A DNA stretch of 64,000 nt from Paraburkholderia phenoliruptrix (lineage in GTDB: Bacteria; Pseudomonadota; Gammaproteobacteria; Burkholderiales; Burkholderiaceae): NCBI RefSeq assembly GCF_019511605.1, contig NZ_JAEUAV010000002.1:124001-188000 (forward strand), in the 5' to 3' direction. Positions 22,559 through 30,755 of this stretch are shown in pieces. The notes beneath the pieces are model-generated. The model was not told where the DNA came from. It made no database searches and worked only from the letters and a program-made list of their open reading frames with translations. The position numbers and the translations under genes are program-made. Positions within the stretch are counted from its first letter, which is position 1. Every line of letters starts with the position of its first letter.

Positions 22559-22743
22559 CCGAGCCGCTCGAATGGTGGGAATACAGCGACCCGCTTGAAG
22601 TGCTCGAGCGTCGCTAGTCGGAACGATGCGTTGGGTGCCAACACGCCGTGCCGCGGGAGGACCCATTCGGCAGCGTGCGGATGGTTTGCAAGAAAGGCAG
22701 GAAATACGGGAAGCGCTGTGCGCAATACAAGGAAACCACATGA
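22555..22743 (+). pseudogene. Small zinc-finger-like gene interrupted by an in-frame TAG
   Basis: From the ATG at 22555 the frame gives MTEPLEWWEYSDPLEVLERR, then TAG (22615-22617), then continues open for 41 codons to the TGA at 22741 as SERCVGCQHAVPREDPFGSV... with C-x2-C and further Cys. Both ends overlap their neighbours as ATGA (22555-22558 and 22740-22743), which strongly suggests one 62-codon gene. No start codon lies between the TAG and the first Cys pair, so a downstream restart would lose the zinc site. Either a recent amber mutation or read-through. Confidence 0.6.
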
Positions 22744-23438
22744 TCGACACTGAACAAAAGCTATTTCGCACGCCGCAGGACGCCCTCATATTCGCTTTCA
22801 ACTATTCGATGCAGCGGGCCGACCGCTCGCTTGTCGATCGCATGGCGTCGCCGGCGGCGCGCACCGGTAAGGGACTGAGCGGCAATGACGGCGCCGGACA
22901 GGCCGGCATGATCCGGCGCGAGCTCGAGCAGCTATCCGATATCGAGCGTGCCGTGTTGGTGGCGCGTTTCGCTCCCCGGTCATGGCCATGCGCATGCGGC
23001 CGCGCTTGCTGTTCTGGCTACGAGCCGAACCCGGAATACCAAGCCGCAATCAGCCTGCTCACACAGTCGGCAATGAGCGTGCTCGCGGGCCGCGTTGTGC
23101 ACTACCAGTTGCGGCGGGGGCTCGTCGAAAAGGCTGCTGGGTTGAAGGTGGAGATCGCGACGCTTGCGAGGAAGTGCGAGGTCAACGAGAAAACGGCTGA
23201 CGCGCACTGGCAGATAATCAAGCTATGGTTTCAGGGGCGCTCCAGGCCGAAGGTGAAACCGTCCAAGCGAAAGCGAGCCGCGGCTGGTGACGCGACTGCC
23301 GATGTGGCTGACGAGCCGCACTTGCACGACGAGGCGATAGTCCAGCCTGAAGTTTCGAGCGCCGTCGACGGGCTGGAATCGAAGGCGCGAAAGCGCGCGG
23401 ATGAGTTACTGTCCACGCTGCCTTTCATTGGCACGTGA
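22740..23438 (+). CDS. Q-like late gene regulator (putative antiterminator)
   Basis: 232 residues from the ATG at 22740 (AAGGAAA upstream). FAFNYSMQRADRSLVDRMASPAARTGKGLSGNDGAGQAGMIRRELEQLSDIERAVLVARFAP is followed by a Cys cluster (CACGRACCSG) and an HTH-like segment (VEIATLARKCEVNEKTADAHWQIIKLWFQGR). This family sits last in the early region of many Burkholderia/Pseudomonas phages. Lambda-Q-like function is inferred from the zinc-like cluster, the DNA-binding half and the promoter-terminator pair that follows within 110 bp. Confidence 0.65.
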   Translation: MIDTEQKLFRTPQDALIFAFNYSMQRADRSLVDRMASPAARTGKGLSGNDGAGQAGMIRRELEQLSDIERAVLVARFAPRSWPCACGRACCSGYEPNPEYQAAISLLTQSAMSVLAGRVVHYQLRRGLVEKAAGLKVEIATLARKCEVNEKTADAHWQIIKLWFQGRSRPKVKPSKRKRAAAGDATADVADEPHLHDEAIVQPEVSSAVDGLESKARKRADELLSTLPFIGT

Positions 23439-23449
23439 TCGAAATTTTC

Positions 23450-23477
23450 TTGACACGTAGGAAACCGACCGTAAAAT
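23450..23477 (+). promoter_or_regulatory. Late promoter (pR'-like)
   Basis: TTGACA (23450-23455), 16-bp spacer, TAAAAT (23472-23477), the best sigma-70 match in the window, 12 bp after the Q-like gene. The expected start is near 23484. It would make a ~60-nt RNA that ends at the terminator at 23512-23545 unless antiterminated. Confidence 0.75.
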
Positions 23478-23489
23478 ACGCCTCAATCT

Positions 23490-23508
23490 GACACTGTGTA
23501 TAAGTGTC
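23490..23508 (+). promoter_or_regulatory. Leader hairpin between late promoter and terminator
   Basis: GACACT, 7-nt loop, AGTGTC: a perfect 6-bp stem at the start of the late leader. Could act as a pause or antiterminator-loading element. Confidence 0.4.
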
Positions 23509-23511
23509 TCC

Positions 23512-23545
23512 AAAGCCCCGACCGAGAAATTGGCCGGGGCTTTTT
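23512..23545 (+). terminator. Leader terminator (tR'-like)
   Basis: AAAGCCCCGACC pairs with GGCCGGGGCTTT (one mismatch), 8-nt loop, then a T-run. It lies between the late promoter and the first late gene, so late expression must read through it. Confidence 0.75.
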
Positions 23546-23567
23546 CATTTGTGGCGGAGATTCTGAG

Positions 23568-23816
23568 ATGGCTAAACCTGCTTCGAAGGCTGCGTCGAAG
23601 GGCAGCGGCCCGAAGCGTGGACAAGCCGTTATTGTCAGGTCCCGGTTTGTGAAACCGAACACGGTTGGCATCATCATCGGCCTGTATGAAGCCGACACTG
23701 ACGATGTCATCGTGCAGGCGTTTCCGGTAGACCGCGAGTCCATCCAGATCCCTGCGATCCCGTACTACAGCGCCGAGCCGGACGACGACGTCCAATCGGC
23801 GGTATGGGCGGCTTGA
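23568..23816 (+). CDS. First late gene, small hypothetical protein
   Basis: 82 residues from the ATG at 23568, with GGCGGAG upstream. Basic N-terminus (AKPASKAASKGSGPKRGQ), then a small beta domain (VIVRSRFVKPNTVGIIIGLYEADTDDVIVQAFPVDRES). No family recognised. Confidence 0.55.
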   Translation: MAKPASKAASKGSGPKRGQAVIVRSRFVKPNTVGIIIGLYEADTDDVIVQAFPVDRESIQIPAIPYYSAEPDDDVQSAVWAA

Positions 23817-23840
23817 TCCCGTACGTTCTCACCTAAGCCC

Positions 23841-24524
23841 ATGTTCACGATTTCCGTGCGCGCTGATTTTCAGGCCGCCGCGCGCGGCTTGAGCGCGTTG
23901 GAGAAAAAGCAGGTGCCGTTCGCCACAGCGATGGCTCTCACGTCGCTCGCAAAGATCGCGCAGGGCGTAGAGAAAAAGGCGCTGCCGCAGGTGTTCGACA
24001 GGCCCACGCCGTTCACTGTCAACTCCATCGGCGTGAAGGGCGCGCGCAAGTCGTCCCTCGAGGCCACCGTCTTCGTTAAGGACATTGCAGCCGCTTACCT
24101 CGCGCCGTTCGAATTCGGGGGCACGCATAAGCTGATCGGCTCAGGACGCACGTGGCTGAACCCAAAGGACAGGGCGCTGCTCAATCAGTACGGCAACTTC
24201 TCGAAGACCGCGCTCGATCGGCTCAAGGCGCGCCCCGACATTTTCGTCGGGACGATTCACACGCGCAGCGGCGAACAGATTGGTGGTGTGTGGCAGCGGC
24301 CGGCGCCGACCAAGGTCGTCCAGACGCCAGGCAAGCGCGCCGCCAAGGTGCGGGGCGCAAATAAAACCGGGCATCTAAAGTTGCTGATTCGGTTCGGCGA
24401 CGCCCAGCCGGTCAAGCAACATCTTGATTTTGGCTCTCGGGCACAGGCAGTTGTGAAGGAAAATGCAGCTGCGGAATTCGCTAAGGCGTTGGCCAAGGCA
24501 CTCAGGACCGCGAAGCGCAATTGA
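23841..24524 (+). CDS. Late-region protein, possible tail-component-like
   Basis: 227 residues. MFTISVRADFQAAARGLSALEKKQVPFATAMALTSLAKIAQGVEKKALPQVFDRPTPFTVNSIGV resembles a phage structural family with the general look of HK97 gp10/neck-type proteins. C-terminal half is basic with LDFGSRAQAVVKENAAAEFAKAL. Its place before the terminase genes is seen in related prophages. Function uncertain. Confidence 0.5.
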   Translation: MFTISVRADFQAAARGLSALEKKQVPFATAMALTSLAKIAQGVEKKALPQVFDRPTPFTVNSIGVKGARKSSLEATVFVKDIAAAYLAPFEFGGTHKLIGSGRTWLNPKDRALLNQYGNFSKTALDRLKARPDIFVGTIHTRSGEQIGGVWQRPAPTKVVQTPGKRAAKVRGANKTGHLKLLIRFGDAQPVKQHLDFGSRAQAVVKENAAAEFAKALAKALRTAKRN

Positions 24525-24531
24525 GGGAGCT

Positions 24532-24969
24532 ATGAGCGACTGGGTCGAGCAGGACAAAGTTCGCGCAATGCGTGAGGCGCTACAGGCTGTCGAGGCCCGT
24601 AGGCCAGAGACACCGGTCCAGATCTCGGCGCTGGCCCTCTATTTGCTCGCTCACACGATTACGTTTCAGCAGGATGAGATCGAGTCGCTGATGCTGGGCG
24701 CCGATGACGCACCCCGCAACAACCAGAGCGCAGTCGACGTATCACTCGCTGTTGAGTTGGCCGCCCTTCGCCACGCATTGGCGGCGGTTGACGATAAAGA
24801 ATGGCACGCCGACGGATGCACTGTGCGTGCTGTTGGCGATCAGTCCTATGTGGCAAGCGCGCATGACCGGAGCACCGTCGTTTATCTCGCGATGCTTGAC
24901 CCGCGCTTCGTACGACGGCTTCTAGCCGAGCTGGATCGCCTCAGCGTCAACCGCCCGAGCCCCGCCTGA
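24532..24969 (+). CDS. Hypothetical late phage protein
   Basis: 145 residues from the ATG at 24532; GAGGGAG overlaps the previous stop. Helical N-terminus (WVEQDKVRAMREALQAVEARRPETPVQISALALYLLAHTITFQQDEIESLM). No family recognised. Followed by the non-coding cos-candidate region. Confidence 0.5.
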   Translation: MSDWVEQDKVRAMREALQAVEARRPETPVQISALALYLLAHTITFQQDEIESLMLGADDAPRNNQSAVDVSLAVELAALRHALAAVDDKEWHADGCTVRAVGDQSYVASAHDRSTVVYLAMLDPRFVRRLLAELDRLSVNRPSPA

Positions 24970-25144
24970 CGCGGGTTGCCGGGCGATTGCGCGAAAAATA
25001 GGCAATTGCACCATGTCGGTGCGGGTCCTTCCACCGCCCTACCGGAACGCGGGCACTGCGCGCGCCCGTTCTTCCCGTTCTTTTGAGTAAAAAAAACGCG
25101 TTACACGTTACACGCTCGTGACGCGGCGCGCGGCGCAAACCCTT
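24970..25144. other. Gene-free region before terS, candidate cos
   Basis: A 175-bp stretch between the late gene and the terminase small subunit, where lambda-type phages carry cosN/cosB. It contains a block GCGGGTCCTTCCACCGCCC (about 25020-25038), two CCCGTTCTT direct repeats (about 25068-25084), an A-run (25090-25096) and two overlapping GTTACAC motifs (25100-25113). The cut site cannot be set from sequence alone. Confidence 0.45.
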
Positions 25145-25238
25145 ATGGCAACTGGCGAAACCGGTGTAACGCGGAAAAATCGCGGCGTTACACCGAACGC
25201 GGGGAGCGTTACACCGGCAGCAGGGAGCGTTACACCGG
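25098..25238. repeat. GCGTTACACCGG repeats, probable TerS-binding (cosB-like) sites
   Basis: Copies at 25098-25106 and 25106-25113 (partial), 25161-25172 (inverted), 25185-25195, 25206-25217 and 25227-25238. The last three are 21 bp apart, about two helical turns, on one face of DNA. They overlap the 5' end of terS and encode repeated G-S-V-T-P. Confidence 0.6.
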
Positions 25239-25819
25239 AGACGATCGGCAAGGCTGCGCTGTGCGCGGCACTCGGGTGGACGCGGCCGCGCCTTGATCGC
25301 CGTCTCGACAGCGACGGCAACTTTCCGGTGGCGAAGCGCGGCACGCGCGCCGGCGGTTGGGAATTCGATCTCGCCGCGGTGCGCGCATACCTGGGCGGCG
25401 AGCCATCGATCGAAATGCCGACGCCGGCCGCCGCGGCGCCGAAGCCGAGCACCGAGGGCCGCGCGCCGATCGACTCGCGCACTCCGATGGCCGCGCCAAA
25501 GTTCACGGTCGTGCCGCCGCCGGGCACAGAGCCGGTTCTGCATACGGGCGAACAGACCGCAAGGCAGCGGCGCGATGCCGTGCAGGCAGAGATCCTCGAA
25601 GACAAGCTGCGCCGCGATCGCGGCGAGCTCGTGCAGGTCGAGGTAATGCGTCAGGTGCTGAATACGATGCTCGCGCACCTCGGCAAGGGGCTCGACCGGC
25701 TGTCGGACCAGGTCGTCGAGCGATGTGGGCTGCCGGAGGAATACGCCGACCAGATACGCGTGGTCACCGACGATCTGCGTCGCACGATGGCCGACGAGCT
25801 GCGCGTGCTTCTGGGGTAA
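25145..25819 (+). CDS. Terminase small subunit (lambda Nu1-like)
   Basis: 224 residues from the ATG at 25145 (a GTG at 25118 adds nine residues; neither has a clear Shine-Dalgarno). The first ~35 residues are repeats (GSVTP). Residues ~36-85 (IGKAALCAALGWTRPRLDRRLDSDGNFPVAKRGTRAGGWEFDLAAVRAYL) form the MerR-like winged helix of Nu1. The C-terminal half (TARQRRDAVQAEILEDKLRRDRGELVQVEVMRQVL) is the Nu1-type helical oligomerisation region. Recognises cos DNA and delivers it to the large subunit. Confidence 0.82.
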   Translation: MATGETGVTRKNRGVTPNAGSVTPAAGSVTPETIGKAALCAALGWTRPRLDRRLDSDGNFPVAKRGTRAGGWEFDLAAVRAYLGGEPSIEMPTPAAAAPKPSTEGRAPIDSRTPMAAPKFTVVPPPGTEPVLHTGEQTARQRRDAVQAEILEDKLRRDRGELVQVEVMRQVLNTMLAHLGKGLDRLSDQVVERCGLPEEYADQIRVVTDDLRRTMADELRVLLG

Positions 25820-25823
25820 CGCG

Positions 25824-27926
25824 ATGCTCGAGCAGGAATACGCCGACCCATATCAGGTCGCGCGCGAGTCGCTCAGCTCGCTGGTGCCACCGGAGCGGCA
25901 GACCGTAGCGGAATACGCCGTGCTGCACCGGCACCTGTCGAATCAGGGCGGCGGTTACGTCGGGCGTTGGCACCACGAGAAAGCGCCGTATCTCGTCGCG
26001 CCGATGGAGACCCTCACGCGCCTCGACTACCTGACGACGGTGGTGGTCGGGCCCGGCCAGTCCGGCAAGACGGAGATCGCGCAGAACTGGTTGCTCAAGT
26101 CGGTTGCGAACGATCCGGCCGACATGCTGTGGTACATGCAGACCGATCCGGGTCTCGAGTCGTATGTAAAGAGCCGGATTAACCCAATGATCGACTCGCA
26201 TCCCGAGATGGCGATGCGGCTCGGGTCGAAGCCGATCGACGACTCGCTGCACTTCAAGCGGTTCGACGGCATGCGTGTCGAGTTCCTTTCGGCCGCGCCA
26301 AACAACGTCATCAACAAGTCGGCGCCGCGGATCGTCGCCGACGAGGTGGACGCCTACGATCCATCGCTCGGCGACGTGAAAACGTTGCTCGACGTGCGCC
26401 GCCAGACGTTCCAGCGGCAGTCGATGCTGCTGGCGATGAGCCACCCGGACCGCGCGCGCGGCCTTGTTCCGGATCGGGACTGGTCGGCCGGGATCATGGC
26501 GATGTACGGCGACAGCGATCGCCGCATCTGGTATTGGCCTTGCCCGCATTGCGGTGCGTGGTCCAGCCCGGTACCGATCGCGCCGCGGCACATGACGCTG
26601 CACTACGACGAGAACCAGTCGCTCGACGAAATCGAGAAGAACACGCGGCTTTTGTGCCCGGTGAATGGTTGCCTGATCGAAGACCGGGAACGTCGCGGGA
26701 TGAACGTGGCCGCGTTCCGGTCACCTTTCGGCGGCTGGATTGGAGACGGACAGGAGATCTCGCAGGACGGCGTCGTAACCGGCGAGCTCGTTGCGCGCAA
26801 GAGCGCCGGGTTCTGGATCGTTGGCGCGATGTCGCCGTTCATCCTCGGCGGTATTGGCGGCCTCGCTCGCGCGAAGGTCAAGGCTGAACGCGAGCTGGAG
26901 ATGAGCGGCGATGACATGGCGATCCGCCAGGTCATGGTCAAGCAGTTCGGCTTTCCGTATGCGGCGGCGCGCGGAGTCGGGTCGATCGACGCGAACGTGC
27001 TAGCCGAGCGGGCCGATTCGGAGCTCAAGCTCGGCGTCGTGCCCGAAGGCGTGCGTTTCCTCGTCACGGCTGTCGACTGCCAGATAGCGCACTTCGAATG
27101 GCTCACGCGTGGGTTCGGCGTCGACGGTGAAAGCTGGGTCATCGACAAGGGGCGCATCCCAGGCGATCCGGCGACGTCAGCCGAGGATTGGGACCAGATC
27201 ATCAACCTCATCACGCGGACATATCCGCTTGCTGACGGGTCTGGTCGCGCGATGCCGGTACGCGCGTTGGGTTTCGACAGCTACGGCCAACCGGGCGTGA
27301 CACAGCAGGCGTATGCAGCATGGCGCCGCTGGAAAAAGAAGGGGCTCGCGCGATTGATCGGCAAGATCTCTGGCCGCGATGCATGGACAGTCATACCGAC
27401 GAAGGGCGCTGACAGACTTGCCGCGCCGCGGCTGGCAGTCGTTTATCCGGACACGTCGCGCAAAGCAAACCGCGCCGCGTCGAGCGGCGATGTGCCGGTC
27501 GCGCGATTCAATCCGAACCTGTTCAAGGACGATCTCGCCGGGCAGTTGCAGCTTGCTGAGCCCGGCAAGCTCTACGTGCATTTCCCTTACGCGCTCCGTT
27601 CGCAGGAGCAGCCGCATGTGTGGTTCGAGCAGCTGACTTCCGAGACGCGGCTGAAGAACGGTGCATGGGAGAAAACCGCTGCCGGCCGGCGGAACGAGGC
27701 GCTGGACCTGATGGTGATGACCCACATGCTCGCGCAGCTGCACGGTCTCAACCGGATCTCGTGGGACAAGCCGCCGTCATGGGCAAAGCCTTGGGACACC
27801 AACACGTTTCTCGTCAGCGCGACCGCAGCTGCGGTCAGCACGAGCTCGGCCAGTGCGCCGGGCCTGACATCGACACAAGCCGCGCAGGCGCCACAGAAAA
27901 AGTCTGCTGTACACCGATATCGATAG
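25824..27926 (+). CDS. Terminase large subunit (GpA family)
   Basis: 700 residues from the ATG at 25824. ATP-driven DNA packaging motor and nuclease. Walker A is GPGQSGKT (76-83); Walker B is IVADEVDAY (170-178). A middle zinc-type pair (CPHCG and CPVNGC) and the C-terminal nuclease region (TAVDCQIAHFEWLTRGFG, GFDSYGQPG, RRNEALDLMVMTHML) are typical of lambda GpA. Length is close to lambda A (641). The C-terminal ~40 residues are a low-complexity Ala/Ser/Thr tail that may dock to the portal. Confidence 0.93.
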   Translation: MLEQEYADPYQVARESLSSLVPPERQTVAEYAVLHRHLSNQGGGYVGRWHHEKAPYLVAPMETLTRLDYLTTVVVGPGQSGKTEIAQNWLLKSVANDPADMLWYMQTDPGLESYVKSRINPMIDSHPEMAMRLGSKPIDDSLHFKRFDGMRVEFLSAAPNNVINKSAPRIVADEVDAYDPSLGDVKTLLDVRRQTFQRQSMLLAMSHPDRARGLVPDRDWSAGIMAMYGDSDRRIWYWPCPHCGAWSSPVPIAPRHMTLHYDENQSLDEIEKNTRLLCPVNGCLIEDRERRGMNVAAFRSPFGGWIGDGQEISQDGVVTGELVARKSAGFWIVGAMSPFILGGIGGLARAKVKAERELEMSGDDMAIRQVMVKQFGFPYAAARGVGSIDANVLAERADSELKLGVVPEGVRFLVTAVDCQIAHFEWLTRGFGVDGESWVIDKGRIPGDPATSAEDWDQIINLITRTYPLADGSGRAMPVRALGFDSYGQPGVTQQAYAAWRRWKKKGLARLIGKISGRDAWTVIPTKGADRLAAPRLAVVYPDTSRKANRAASSGDVPVARFNPNLFKDDLAGQLQLAEPGKLYVHFPYALRSQEQPHVWFEQLTSETRLKNGAWEKTAAGRRNEALDLMVMTHMLAQLHGLNRISWDKPPSWAKPWDTNTFLVSATAAAVSTSSASAPGLTSTQAAQAPQKKSAVHRYR

Positions 27927-27928
27927 CC

Positions 27929-28198
27929 ATGGCCACAACCGATCTTTGCTCGCCGCTGTACGGCATGACCGACGCGCAGCTGCAGGCCGCGCTCGCGGCC
28001 GCGCAGCAGGCGTATCTCGAGCTGCGCTCGGGAAACAAGGCGGTAACGGTGGCCTACGCACAGGGCGACGGCTCGCGCAGCGTCACGTTCCAAGCAACGA
28101 ACCTCGCCTCGATCCGCATGTTCATTAGCGACCTTCAGGCCGCTCTCAATCCCGGCGTGAAGATTTGCAAGCGCCGTCGCATGGTGCCGCTGTTCTGA
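27929..28198 (+). CDS. gpW-like head-tail connector
   Basis: 89 residues from the ATG at 27929. YGMTDAQLQAALAAAQQAYLELRSGNKAVTVAYAQGDGSRSVTFQATNLASIRMFISDLQAAL is the gpW fold (helix, beta hairpin, helix) that joins head to tail after packaging. It sits between TerL and portal as in lambda. Stop overlaps the portal start by 1 bp. Confidence 0.85.
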   Translation: MATTDLCSPLYGMTDAQLQAALAAAQQAYLELRSGNKAVTVAYAQGDGSRSVTFQATNLASIRMFISDLQAALNPGVKICKRRRMVPLF

Positions 28199-29850
28199 TG
28201 AGCAACGCCATCACTCTCGTCGACTCGCGCGGCGAGCCGCTGCGCGCGCGCGCCGATACTGGCGCGGGCCCCGGCAGTCTCGCGAACAACGTCGGGCGCG
28301 CATTCTTTCCGTATCAGGCCGCCGACTGGCAGACGCAGGAGATGGGTGCGTGGCTGCCGTGGATTCGCTCGCCCGACGCCGAGATCAACCAGTTCCGCGA
28401 TCGAATGGTCGCGCGCTCGCGCGATCAGGTTCGCAACGACGGCCGCTCGAGCGGTGGCATCACCCGGATCCTCGACAACGCGGTCGGCTCGTCGCTCCGA
28501 CTGTCGGCCGCGCCGGATTATCGGGCGCTGGCGGAGATCAGCGGCGCGGCGTTCGATAACACGTGGGCGAACGAATTCCGGCGTGCCGTCGAGGCCCGCT
28601 GGCGTCTGTTCGCGAATGACTTCGGTCGATACAACGACGTGTCCCGCCAACTGACAGTGTCGCAGCAGTTCCGCCTCGCGCTACGCCACAAGCTCATTGA
28701 CGGCGAGGCCTTGGTCGTCAACTACTGGAAGCCCGAGCGAGTCGGCCGCGGCGGCGCACGATACGCGACTTCCTATCTGGTAGTGGATCCGGATCGCCTG
28801 TCGAACCCGAACCAGATGGTCGATACGCGGTACATGCGCAACGGTGTCGAAATCGACGACGACGGCGTGCCGATTGCTTATCACATCCGCAAGGCTCATC
28901 AGAACGACTGGTACAACTCGGTCGAGAGCATGGTCTGGGAGCGCGTCGTGCGCGAAGACGATGACGGATGGCTGCGCGTCATCCACGACTTCGAGCGCGA
29001 TCGAGCTGGCCAGAACCGCGGCGTTGGCGTGTTCATTCCCGTGCTCGCGCACGCGCGAATGCTCGCCCGTTATTACGGAATCGAGCTGCAGGCTGCCGCG
29101 CTGGCCGCGTCCATCGGCACGTACGTGACGAGTCCTTACGACCCGAACGACGTGCAGGAAGCGGTCGGAGGCAACGAAGAGCTCGGTTTCTATCAGGGCC
29201 TGCGGAAGGAATGGAACGACGAGCGGCCGGCCATGTTCAACGGCGTTCGCGTGCCGGCTCTTGCACCGGGCGAAGACATCAAGGCGCTGACGTCCGATCA
29301 CCCGCACAACGGCTTTACGGAGTTTGTGCATGAGATGCAGGGTTGCGTCGCCTCTGCACTGGGCGTGTCGCTGGAGCAGGTGACACAGGACTGGTCGAAG
29401 ACGACATACACGAGCGGTCGCTCAGCGCTTCTTGAAAGCTGGAAAACCCTGGTGCGCCGCCGACAAGAATTCTCGGCCGGGACAGCTGCGCCGATGTATG
29501 CAGTGTGGCTGCGCGAGGCAATGGAAAACGGGGAGTTGCCGCTGCCCGCTGGCGCGCCCGATTTCATCGAGGCGATCACGGCATATGCAGCCTGCAGCTG
29601 GCTCGGCCCCGCGCGCGGCTGGGTCGATCCGGTGAAGGAACCGCAAGGCTCAATCCTGAAGATGGACGCGGCCCTCACCACGCTCAAACAAGAAGCGGCC
29701 GAGCAGGGCCTCGACTGGGAAGAAGTACTCGACCAGCGACAGGTCGAAATCGCGGCCTTCCGCGAGCGCGATATTCCGCTGCCTGAATGGGGCGGCGCCG
29801 AGGTCGCGACGCGCACCGACGAACCTCCTCAGGAGCCGCAAGCAGCATGA
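28198..29850 (+). CDS. Phage portal protein (lambda family)
   Basis: 550 residues. Dodecameric ring for DNA entry. Lambda-portal features: RDRMVARSRDQVRNDGRSSGGITRILDNAVGSSLRLSA near the N-terminus, WRLFANDFGRYNDVSRQLTVSQQFRLALRHKLIDGEALVVNYW, then IRKAHQNDWY and SKTTYTSGRSALLESWKTLVRRRQEF. Full length for the family. Directly follows gpW and overlaps the protease gene by 4 bp. Confidence 0.93.
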   Translation: MSNAITLVDSRGEPLRARADTGAGPGSLANNVGRAFFPYQAADWQTQEMGAWLPWIRSPDAEINQFRDRMVARSRDQVRNDGRSSGGITRILDNAVGSSLRLSAAPDYRALAEISGAAFDNTWANEFRRAVEARWRLFANDFGRYNDVSRQLTVSQQFRLALRHKLIDGEALVVNYWKPERVGRGGARYATSYLVVDPDRLSNPNQMVDTRYMRNGVEIDDDGVPIAYHIRKAHQNDWYNSVESMVWERVVREDDDGWLRVIHDFERDRAGQNRGVGVFIPVLAHARMLARYYGIELQAAALAASIGTYVTSPYDPNDVQEAVGGNEELGFYQGLRKEWNDERPAMFNGVRVPALAPGEDIKALTSDHPHNGFTEFVHEMQGCVASALGVSLEQVTQDWSKTTYTSGRSALLESWKTLVRRRQEFSAGTAAPMYAVWLREAMENGELPLPAGAPDFIEAITAYAACSWLGPARGWVDPVKEPQGSILKMDAALTTLKQEAAEQGLDWEEVLDQRQVEIAAFRERDIPLPEWGGAEVATRTDEPPQEPQAA

Positions 29851-30731
29851 GCAATTACCCGCATCTCGCCACGCGGCTGTTCAACACGCCTATCGCGATC
29901 GCACCGCAGAAAGCGGAGATCGTGATGGCTGCGCTAGCGGACCGCTTCGGCATTTCGAAGCTATTTCGTGCCTCAGGCGACGTCGTCGTGTTCGCCGACG
30001 GCGGCGCGAAAGCGTTTCTCGATAACGCTGCATCGAGCGGACGCGCCGACTATCGCCCGTACGAGGTTATCGCGGGCGTCGCGATTATTCCGATCGAAGG
30101 CACGCTCGTGCAGAAGCTCGGCGAAATGCGGCCGTACTCTGGCATGACGGGGTACGACGGCATCCGCGCGAACCTGAGCATGGCGATGAACGACGACGAC
30201 GTGCGCGCGATCGTGCTCGATATCGACTCGCCGGGCGGCGAGGTGGCCGGGTGCTTCGATCTCGTCGACGCGATCTACCAGGCGAGCGCGACGAAACCGA
30301 TCTGGGCAATCCTGACTGAGCATGCGTTCTCGGCCGCGTACGCGATCGCCAGTGCTGCTTCGCGAATCATCGTGCCGCGCACCGGCGGTACCGGCAGCGT
30401 AGGCGTGATCTGCATGCACGTGGATTTCTCACAGGCGCTTTCGAAAGCCGGGATCGAGGTGACATTGATCCATTACGGCGCGAAGAAGGCCGACGGCAGT
30501 GACATGAAGCCGCTTTCACAAGATGCCCTCGCGCGCTATCAGGCCGACGTCGACGCGATGGGCGAACTGTTCGTAGAGACCGTCGCGCGCAATCGCGAGC
30601 TTTCTCCCGCCAAGGTGCGTGCCACCGAGGCGGGCACCTTTCTGGGCGCCGCCGGCGTCGAGATCGGCTTCGCTGACGCCGTCATGGCGCCGGACGAAGC
30701 CTTTGCGTCCCTGCTCGACGAGCTGGGCTGA
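29847..30731 (+). CDS. S49 capsid maturation protease (gpC-like)
   Basis: 294 residues from the ATG at 29847. SppA-type fold: DIDSPGGEVAG (oxyanion side), catalytic Ser162 in HAFSAAYAIAS, TGGTGSVGVI, and Lys213 or Lys214 in YGAKKADG for the Ser-Lys dyad. Lambda C also carries the Nu3 scaffold in its C-terminus. Here a scaffold-like protein is instead encoded by the next gene. Confidence 0.9.
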   Translation: MSNYPHLATRLFNTPIAIAPQKAEIVMAALADRFGISKLFRASGDVVVFADGGAKAFLDNAASSGRADYRPYEVIAGVAIIPIEGTLVQKLGEMRPYSGMTGYDGIRANLSMAMNDDDVRAIVLDIDSPGGEVAGCFDLVDAIYQASATKPIWAILTEHAFSAAYAIASAASRIIVPRTGGTGSVGVICMHVDFSQALSKAGIEVTLIHYGAKKADGSDMKPLSQDALARYQADVDAMGELFVETVARNRELSPAKVRATEAGTFLGAAGVEIGFADAVMAPDEAFASLLDELG

Positions 30732-30755
30732 TTCCCCCACCAACAGGGCCATCAA

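Noticed and set aside
21584..22801. 405-codon leftward frame
   Set aside because: Antisense to the DUF1364 and SANT-like genes; composition dominated by Arg, Ala and Ser.
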